A stretch of DNA of 64,000 nt from contig JADGJG010000024.1 of the NCBI GenBank assembly GCA_027596195.1, forward strand, positions 18,536 to 82,535. The letters are read 5' to 3'. This DNA comes from Podochytrium sp. JEL0797 (taxonomy: Eukaryota > Chytridiomycota > Chytridiomycetes > Chytridiales > Chytriomycetaceae). The position numbers were made by a program, and so were the translations under genes. The notes beneath the pieces are model-generated. The model ran no database searches. It worked only from the letters and a program-made list of their open reading frames with translations, and was not told the origin of the DNA. Shown in pieces: positions 56,514 to 64,000 of this stretch. Numbering within the stretch: position 1 is the stretch's first letter; every line of letters begins with the position of its first letter.

Positions 56514-57275
56514 TTAATTAAAATCAAACGAGTGTACAGAAGAAGAAAGTGAAGGAAGTCGGTTTTATTTTTCACTTTGCCTCCTCGCTTATCAAGGCTC
56601 GCATGTGGTTTACTCTCGCTCAAGCCCTTCCACACTCCCAGTTCGCAAGACTCCCCTCTATTCCGTCCTTGTCATGTGCGTGTTCGATTCCTCCTCGCCT
56701 CTCGCGCCAAAGAAAATTCGCTCGCTCGCTCGAATTCGGCGTGTCCGGATCCGCGGGTGAGATCCTACAAGAAGAATGAATAGCTGGCGGGTCTTTGATG
56801 TTGCGCGTCCTGAGGATGACAAAAGTTTGGGGAACGGGGGCATTTGGTTTTACAGGAACGCAAAGCCCAATTCTCAAGGTGTTGGTGGCAATAGTATGGG
56901 GTTGAAGGGGAGGTGTAGAATGTAGAAGATGATGCGGTCATGGGGGGGGGGGGGGAGACCAAAACACGGGGCATTTGGTTTACGTATATGGAACGGGCCA
57001 GCGGAGCTCCATCAGTGACGGTACTGCTAGCGGGTTGAAGCTGGACTGTGGTGCGCTTTGCGGAGACCCCATGGGGTTGATGATTTGATTTGGATTAGTT
57101 TTGTTTTGATGGGGTTCGTTTGCTTAGTTTGCTTACGTGGCCTTGTGCTTGGAGACACGGGAGGGCTCGCTGAGGATCTCCCCGCTGGAGTCGATGGTCT
57201 CCTGTCCGGGTTGTGCTTGTGCGAGGAGCGCAGTTTTGGATTCATGCTCGTTTTTCGCAACTTTTTTTTTGACCC
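56514..57275. other. non-coding region inside the KDZ element
   Basis: It contains a G tract (about 56943-56955) and a 16-bp direct repeat GGGGCATTTGGTTTTAC-like at about 56838 and 56971. Frames on both strands lack support. Confidence 0.45.
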
Positions 57276-57841
57276 ATGAATTACCACCGCTACGAATGCC
57301 CCATGGGGTGTCCTCGCGAAGGCACCGCTGTGGCAAACAGCTCCTCCGATATGAAGACGCATCTTTCCGAGGACCACAACATCTCGAATCTCGACGTCCT
57401 GCTTGGTCTCGTGGATCTCGCCGACCGCGATTGCAGGTCGCCTGACATCATTCTGTACCAACGCGAGCGCATCAGAACACCCGAGATTGCCCTGATGGAA
57501 ACTCCCAAGGAGAGAGATGCCTGGGGGCTTCATGCCAAGACCAACATGGCGTTGAAAATGTAACCCGCTCTGAAGCCTTGCCACCTCGCTGATGCTCCAT
57601 CAACAGCGTGCGAACCACTGCATTCAACCTCAATATCGACGGCCAACGCTTCCTGACGGACCTGCAACCCACTTTCGAGATCAAAGAACCTTTGGAATTC
57701 TACAAAATCGCCGTGGCGTATTCGTACGCTTGGAGAAAACGGTATCGCGACCCGAGCCGTATTCTTAAGAAGCACATCAAAGTCACTGAGCAGGAGGTGT
57801 TGGAGTGTTATGATGAATTTGTTATTGCTTTGAATAAATAG
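57276..57841 (+). CDS. KDZ cargo protein 2, small Cys/His-containing protein
   Basis: Exons 57276-57559 and 57607-57841 (47-nt intron, phase 2), 172 aa. The N-terminus has YECPMGCPREG and then MKTHLSEDH, a Cys2-His2 arrangement like a short zinc finger. The rest is helical and charged (RERIRTPEIALME, YSYAWRKRYRDPSRILKKHIK). No family is recognised. Inside the transposon boundaries, so probably cargo; a captured host gene is possible. Confidence 0.6.
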
Positions 57842-59026
57842 TCCTGCTTTTTGATCATCCTCTGTGTAGCTTCAAGGAGCATTATAAAGTGCTTTTTAGA
57901 AGCTAGTATTCACGTATTTAGCAGTGTGCCATAGTTGTGCTTCCGTCTGGGTGAAGACGCGACGTGATTTCCGTTTCTGGCATGGCAGCCAGATGCAGGT
58001 TCTATCATTCACGCACTCTGTGATGTCATTTATAGTGATATAATATGAAATAGTGGGCTCTTTGCGATTGGCTTTGTCTTTGGGTCACTTTGGAGTGTCC
58101 GGGAAGTCTACAGGGTTTCACAGGACTTTGATAAATCTGCTTAAATCTGCTTTCACACCACGGATAATAAATATTTTGGCGCCAAACCTTGCCAAGCTAC
58201 TTATCGGATATATATACATTGTATGATGTGAAATCTCCGAGCATTGATTGCGTGTGGTTCCTTCTGTGAGTCATTGAACTTTAAGACTGACAGAGAAATT
58301 GTGAAAAGTCGCGTCCAATTTAATGGAATCATGCTATATTCGCTCTCATGCACAAGTCAATCGTGTATTGCACCAATATAAAGAGGTTATGAAGCGTTCT
58401 TCAATGTGGAATATGATTTGGTTGCAGGGTAACAGTTGCGCACAACACAAGGCAACATAGTCTGTTTTTGAAAACGAACGCGACGGTTTTGTTTACACTT
58501 CTCTCAAAATCAAGGGAAAGGGTAAACAAAGCATGCTGAATCGACTGGGGGTAGTCCCGAGTCGACCAGACAAAAATTTCTGGCACTCAAACAATCGGAC
58601 CTCTCTCGTTCTTCACCCAGAAGTCATACAGACTCCCCAACCATAAAAACTTGCTCTTAATACTTAAAATATCCAATAATGAAGTGTTTTTCAAAATTGG
58701 AATTTTGTGAGTGGTGGGTGAGCAGTCTGACGCCATTAGCAACCACAACCACCCCACACGCGTTCCTGATGCTCTGAGTCCAAAACAGAGCCCTGTAAGT
58801 CAAATATATTAGTGTATTTAGTCTTTCTCGATTGTATTTCATATTGAAGGGGTAAATTTGGAGATGTTGAAAGGAGAAGCGTGACCAAGGGGCTGGAGCG
58901 CTACAATGGAAGAGAGTGTCGAGCATCTGACATCCTGCAAAGCTACCCAGGCAATGTTTATTATGAGTCCTTTGACCAACATTTTGTTTTCGAATTGGTC
59001 AAAAATAAACAGAAGACTTTATTTTC
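57842..59026. other. non-coding region inside the KDZ element, 1.2 kb
   Basis: A/T-rich with no open frame of substance and no RNA gene seen. It lies between the convergent ends of cargo gene 2 and the transposase. Confidence 0.5.
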
Positions 59027-61923
59027 TCATAACAACAAATGCTGCTTTCCCAAAGCACCCAATTCCCCCTTGTCGAACTCATCCTGGATCTCCTTCAGAT
59101 GCTCCCAGCAAAAAGGGAGAGACCCCCCCTCCCTGACAGTGGTAAACTTGACATACAAATCATGTGCTTGCTTCAGGAAAAAGGCATCAGTATCTTCTGC
59201 TTTCTGCAGCAGGCATTTTGCAGCGTTCCGATGCCGTGGATTTTCCAACCGCTCAATATGATTACGAACAACTGGCCAATACTCCAACTGTCTCTCAACG
59301 TAGTAATCACGTGTGTTGGTGAGGTGTCCCAGTTGCCAAAACAGTTCCTCCATCAACCTCCAGTACACTGTTTCAGCATCATCCTGCCATCCTCCTGTCG
59401 ACGCATCTTTCTTGACATCCGTAAAAGTCAAGGGCTCCCCATGTGGCATTTCTTGGAAAAAAAAGTGGTGCATCAGTGAAAAGAAAAAGGGTATTGAACT
59501 TCTTACCATTGTATTCCCTCAACAGCTTATTCACAGATTTGTGAGCAGCCGCAAGCGCCGCCTTCATCCTTGTTGTAGCTTCCGTTCCTTGGCGCTGGTT
59601 CAACATGCGCTCCAGTGAGATGATGGTTCTCGCAAAATCGTACACTTTCAAGCGCAAGGTGCTCGATTCCACTGCTTGATCTCCACCGGAAGTCCGAGAA
59701 GCGTCACGTGCAATCAAACGGCGCTTTTTGCGATTTTCGTGGACAACAGAAGCGTAGCTCGAACGATTCTCCTTGGAAACAGGGCCAAGCTCATTCTCAA
59801 GGTCTGACAATCGAACAAATACTCCAGTCAAAACTTGGCATGTCCAAGCAGCAAAGGTCCTCAGCTTGCCACGTGCAATGTCATCCATTCTCAATGCAAG
59901 TGCAAGCAAGCGATTTCCCAATGTTTCCTTTTGACTCAACCCAATGGATCTTGAAAGGGCAGAGTTGGTGCGCTCGTGGACCTCCCCGTCCATTTTGGTG
60001 CCAGTACCCATCAGCTCGTAGGAGCTAAAGCGACACCTACACCCTTTCCCATGCGCATAACAATGCAGAGCCGGGAGAATCATGATGAAAGGAAGGACAA
60101 GTCCGAAAAACTGGGAGTTGTGGCAGACAGGGGTTGGGGGTTAGTCCAGCAAAAGAAGTCATTGACACATACCAGCATGTGTGAAAGAAGTTTGCAGACT
60201 ACGTCATAACAGAACACAAGCTTTCGATTCGGAAACCGTCGTTGGAGATTCGCAATAGCTGTGTCAGCATACACGTGTCTCTCGGTGTCAGCATCTGTAA
60301 GGGGAATGAGAACAACAACAAGCGAAATCATTAAATTTGCAAACCATAAAACTCCAAAATAGTCCCATGACGACACACAGATATGATAATCATGCCGATG
60401 TCAGTAATCTTGGTTGCCTTCTTTTCCTCCTCAGACCCCGCAATGAAGTTGCTACATTCCTTTGAGTTTGGAGGAATAGGTCTTTTTGCTGCGCGAGCAT
60501 TTGCGACATGATCTGTGCCAGGTTGTGATTTGTACTCCAGAGTCCAATCATAGAAACCATGACTTCCACCACCACCAAATGCAGGGCTAATATGCTTTCC
60601 TGAACAGAAGCCATCGAGAGACTAAAGCAAAAGATTTATGAGAGAAAGTTGAAATCAGAACCTTCAAAACGGTTTTTACCGTTGACACAGGAGTTTGGGA
60701 GTCCTTTCCCCCCTCACAACCAGGGCAACCAGTTTTGCGGCACCCAAAACAGGTCTTGGTTTCTTCCGTCAGAACCCCTTGGTGGATGCGATGAAAATAT
60801 CCTGCTGACTGCCGAACTGAATTCATGAGCGGCTCGTAAAGGCACTGCTGGCGAGCGTCTTCCGTGTCGGTCCCCAAAAACACATTCGCAATTGTTTGAT
60901 ACGCGACCCCTTTCTCCCGCATCTTAACACCAAGCTCCACAACTGACAGTTCAAACGCATGCTCTTACCACGGGGTAAAAGTATAAGTACAAACAGCCAA
61001 TTCGAACGAACAGAACGTCAAAACTCACTGGGCTTTTTGTGAGAGGAAGCCATATACCCATGGCGCATCAAAATCACTGGCGCTTCATCAGCATGGACAT
61101 CGCACAAGTAAACTTTGGCTTTGTGCTCACAGTGGCGAGGGATGAAGGAGTGAAGAGTAACAACAAACTGGGGATCACTCGTTCTGGATTTACCGCAACA
61201 AACGATTTCGGATGCAGTAGATCTTTTTATTTGGACTCCATCAGAGTTTTCTAAAAGGTGTGAAGGGTGGCTGTCGGCATGGGTATGTGCGTGGGTGCTG
61301 CAGAAGGCGGAATCGAGGCGAACGGAACGACAGGTGAAACAACGACCAAATGCTTCAGCAGTGCATTTATCTTGTGTACATTTCAGATTGTGGAGGTCGG
61401 GAGTCAGATGGAGGGAGCATTCGGCGAGGATTTTGGATTCTAGAGCTTGGAAGACATGCATCATTTCGCTTTGATTCCGAACGTATTTGGATGGATTCGA
61501 GGTATGCGGCAGAGTGCCGTCTTCGTCAGCGCTATCGTCGCCGACCCAAGCCGCTGCATCGTCGACATCAGCGTCAGAAAGAGACGCGTCAGAGTCGGCG
61601 TCGTTGTGTTGGTGTGGCGGGCTCATGTCGTTGAAGTCGCCGCCGCCATCGTCGTCGAAATGATTTGACCTCGCATCATCCTCGTCGGCTTCCACGAGGA
61701 ATGCTGCCTCGGCTTCGCGACGTCGTTGGGCGTTTTCGGCAAAGCGTACAAGATAAGCTGCGTTGGCGGCTTGCTCGTTGGCAGTTGGAATGCGGTAGAG
61801 GTCGATTCTGTTGCCGTCGGCCCCAATGGCGATTCTGCGCCTTTTGCCTTTCAAATGACGGCTCATGTGTTTGTTTGTTGGTTTTTTTTGTTTCGTTGCC
61901 TGTACCTGCCTGTGACCTGTCAT
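59027..61923 (-). CDS. KDZ-family transposase with N-terminal CxC zinc cluster
   Basis: Exons 61029-61923, 60680-60942, 60345-60621, 60173-60294, 59507-60110, 59027-59451; all phases agree; 861 aa (842 from the second ATG at 61866). Residues 1-30 are basic, then acidic. A Cys/His cluster (KCTQDKC, GRCFTCRS, AFCSTHAHTH) is the CxC domain typical of KDZ proteins, and CFGCRKTGCPGC follows. The DDE-type core reads SLDGFCSG (first Asp), CRHG, FCYDVVCKLL (second Asp) and ILPALHCYAH...MDGEVHERTNS (Glu). The C-terminal helical region is Lys/Glu-rich. It would cut and join at the 55-bp inverted repeats. It looks intact. The first ATG is only 10 bp from the inverted repeat. Confidence 0.88.
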
Positions 61924-61933
61924 GTCAATGCCG

Positions 61934-61988
61934 TCTCAAAAAAAAGCCATGAATTTCATGAGATGGGCCGGATGCCGATCCTCTGATC
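61934..61988. repeat. KDZ right terminal inverted repeat
   Basis: Exact reverse complement of 54810-54864. The base after it (61989) is internal transposase sequence of a second partial copy rather than host DNA. Confidence 0.9.
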
Positions 61989-63935
61989 TGGACCTCCCCG
62001 TCCATTTTGGTGCCAGTACCCATCAGCTCGTAGGAGCTAAAGCGACACCTACACCCTTTCCCATGCGCATAACAATGCAGAGCCGGGAGAATCATGATGA
62101 AAGGAAGGACAAGTCCGAAAAACTGGGAGTTGTGGCAGACAGGGGTTGGGGGTTAGTCCAGCAAAAGAAGTCATTGACACATACCAGCATGTGTGAAAGA
62201 AGTTTGCAGACTACGTCATAACAGAACACAAGCTTTCGATTCGGAAACCGTCGTTGGAGATTCGCAATAGCTGTGTCAGCATACACGTGTCTCTCGGTGT
62301 CAGCATCTGTAAGGGGAATGAGAACAACAACAAGCGAAATCATTAAATTTGCAAACCATAAAACTCCAAAATAGTCCCATGACGACACACAGATATGATA
62401 ATCATGCCGATGTCAGTAATCTTGGTTGCCTTCTTTTCCTCCTCAGACCCCGCAATGAAGTTGCTACATTCCTTTGAGTTTGGAGGAATAGGTCTTTTTG
62501 CTGCGCGAGCATTTGCGACATGATCTGTGCCAGGTTGTGATTTGTACTCCAGAGTCCAATCATAGAAACCATGACTTCCACCACCACCAAATGCAGGGCT
62601 AATATGCTTTCCTGAACAGAAGCCATCGAGAGACTAAAGCAAAAGATTTATGAGAGAAAGTTGAAATCAGAACCTTCAAAACGGTTTTTACCGTTGACAC
62701 AGGAGTTTGGGAGTCCTTTCCCCCCTCACAACCAGGGCAACCAGTTTTGCGGCACCCAAAACAGGTCTTGGTTTCTTCCGTCAGAACCCCTTGGTGGATG
62801 CGATGAAAATATCCTGCTGACTGCCGAACTGAATTCATGAGCGGCTCGTAAAGGCACTGCTGGCGAGCGTCTTCCGTGTCGGTCCCCAAAAACACATTCG
62901 CAATTGTTTGATACGCGACCCCTTTCTCCCGCATCTTAACACCAAGCTCCACAACTGACAGTTCAAACGCATGCTCTTACCACGGGGTAAAAGTATAAGT
63001 ACAAACAGCCAATTCGAACGAACAGAACGTCAAAACTCACTGGGCTTTTTGTGAGAGGAAGCCATATACCCATGGCGCATCAAAATCACTGGCGCTTCAT
63101 CAGCATGGACATCGCACAAGTAAACTTTGGCTTTGTGCTCACAGTGGCGAGGGATGAAGGAGTGAAGAGTAACAACAAACTGGGGATCACTCGTTCTGGA
63201 TTTACCGCAACAAACGATTTCGGATGCAGTAGATCTTTTTATTTGGACTCCATCAGAGTTTTCTAAAAGGTGTGAAGGGTGGCTGTCGGCATGGGTATGT
63301 GCGTGGGTGCTGCAGAAGGCGGAATCGAGGCGAACGGAACGACAGGTGAAACAACGACCAAATGCTTCAGCAGTGCATTTATCTTGTGTACATTTCAGAT
63401 TGTGGAGGTCGGGAGTCAGATGGAGGGAGCATTCGGCGAGGATTTTGGATTCTAGAGCTTGGAAGACATGCATCATTTCGCTTTGATTCCGAACGTATTT
63501 GGATGGATTCGAGGTATGCGGCAGAGTGCCGTCTTCGTCAGCGCTATCGTCGCCGACCCAAGCCGCTGCATCGTCGACATCAGCGTCAGAAAGAGACGCG
63601 TCAGAGTCGGCGTCGTTGTGTTGGTGTGGCGGGCTCATGTCGTTGAAGTCGCCGCCGCCATCGTCGTCGAAATGATTTGACCTCGCATCATCCTCGTCGG
63701 CTTCCACGAGGAATGCTGCCTCGGCTTCGCGACGTCGTTGGGCGTTTTCGGCAAAGCGTACAAGATAAGCTGCGTTGGCGGCTTGCTCGTTGGCAGTTGG
63801 AATGCGGTAGAGGTCGATTCTGTTGCCGTCGGCCCCAATGGCGATTCTGCGCCTTTTGCCTTTCAAATGACGGCTCATGTGTTTGTTTGTTGGTTTTTTT
63901 TGTTTCGTTGCCTGTACCTGCCTGTGACCTGTCAT
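61989..63935 (-). pseudogene. 3'-truncated KDZ transposase copy
   Basis: It contains exons 1-4 (63041-63935, 62692-62954, 62357-62633, 62185-62306) and the first 134 nt of exon 5 (61989-62122), then runs into the inverted repeat of the first copy. It keeps the CxC cluster and the first two catalytic Asp but lacks the catalytic Glu and the C-terminus, so it cannot be active. Confidence 0.85.
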
Positions 63936-63945
63936 GTCAATGCCG

Positions 63946-64000
63946 TCTCAAAAAAAAGCCATGAATTTCATGAGATGGGCCGGATGCCGATCCTCTGATC
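63946..64000. repeat. second copy of the KDZ right terminal inverted repeat
   Basis: Identical to 61934-61988 and ends at the window edge. Confidence 0.88.

Larger units (their letters stand above)
54810..61988. mobile_element. KDZ (Kyakuja/Dileera/Zisupton) DNA transposon with two cargo genes
   Basis: Perfect 55-bp inverted repeats at 54810-54864 and 61934-61988 bound a 7,179-bp unit. The transposase reads leftward from just inside the right repeat. A five-exon cargo gene reads rightward from 57 bp inside the left repeat, so both presumably use promoters at or near the inverted repeats. A second cargo gene (57276) lies between them. KDZ elements are known in fungi and often carry accessory genes. 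The right end is followed not by host DNA but by a repeat of its own last 2,012 bp. Confidence 0.85.
61989..64000. mobile_element. tandem partial KDZ copy (rightmost 2,012 bp)
   Basis: 61989-64000 repeats 59977-61988 base for base as far as compared, offset 2,012. It starts inside transposase exon 5 and ends at the inverted-repeat tip, which is also the last base of the window. More copies may follow outside. It has no left end and no complete transposase. Confidence 0.88.

Noticed and set aside
56940..56957. G homopolymer as a regulatory element
   Set aside because: A simple-sequence tract, prone to length error; nothing else supports a function.
57027..57584. 185-residue minus-strand open frame inside the KDZ element
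   Set aside because: It overlaps the spliced plus-strand cargo gene 2, starts with no context and shows no motif.
1..64000. tRNA, rRNA or CRISPR-like arrays
   Set aside because: I found no T-loop/anticodon arrangement, no rRNA core sequence and no regularly spaced short repeats; the repeats present are transposon-scale or in-gene.

Overview
The window is nuclear DNA of a eukaryote, most likely an early-diverging (chytrid-like) fungus. Almost every gene is split by short GT-AG introns (about 42-100 nt). There is an F-box/LRR gene, an RNase P Rpp21-type subunit, small secreted or GPI-type proteins and lineage-expanded C2H2 proteins. About 34 kb of the 64 kb is transposable-element DNA: Ty1/copia, KDZ and a very large Fanzor (eukaryotic TnpB-like) element. 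The species assignment is inference; no marker gene fixes it.

Layout. 1-10789: two tandem copies of a Ty1/copia retrotransposon (the first runs off the window, the second is 5'-truncated), both decayed and both carrying intron-like inserts in pol. 10790-21427: host genes, namely a small secreted repeat protein (11618), a 1,649-aa MATH/coiled-coil/one-TM/Ser-Thr-rich protein rebuilt from six exons (12365-17910), and an F-box/LRR protein (18121-21149). 21428-40506: two complete, nearly identical, head-to-tail copies of a 9.5-kb element. Each encodes one 14-exon gene of about 2,725 codons, with C2H2 fingers near the N-terminus and a Fanzor RuvC/zinc-ribbon nuclease at the C-terminus. 40507-54809: host genes, namely an ADP-ribosylglycohydrolase, a chimeric scar of two pseudogene fragments (6-phosphogluconolactonase and the 3' end of the F-box gene), a C2H2 factor, a low-complexity protein, a Cys-rich GPI-type protein, a MYND protein, Rpp21, and three paralogues of a local C2H2 family, one broken. 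54810-61988: a KDZ DNA transposon with perfect 55-bp terminal inverted repeats, a six-exon transposase at the right end, and two cargo genes reading in from the left. 61989-64000: a direct repeat of the rightmost 2,012 bp of that element, ending exactly at the inverted-repeat tip and at the window edge.

The main candidate for an unusual system is the Fanzor element. It is a giant, intron-rich, single-gene element in which an RNA-guided-nuclease fold is fused to more than 2,000 residues of unrecognised protein. Its tandem arrangement means that the left copy's predicted guide would be read from the start of its own sister copy. All three element families in the window are tandemly duplicated head to tail, which points to a shared amplification process or to an assembly problem. 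Exon models were built by hand from reading-frame continuity and splice consensus; no alignment or database search was run.
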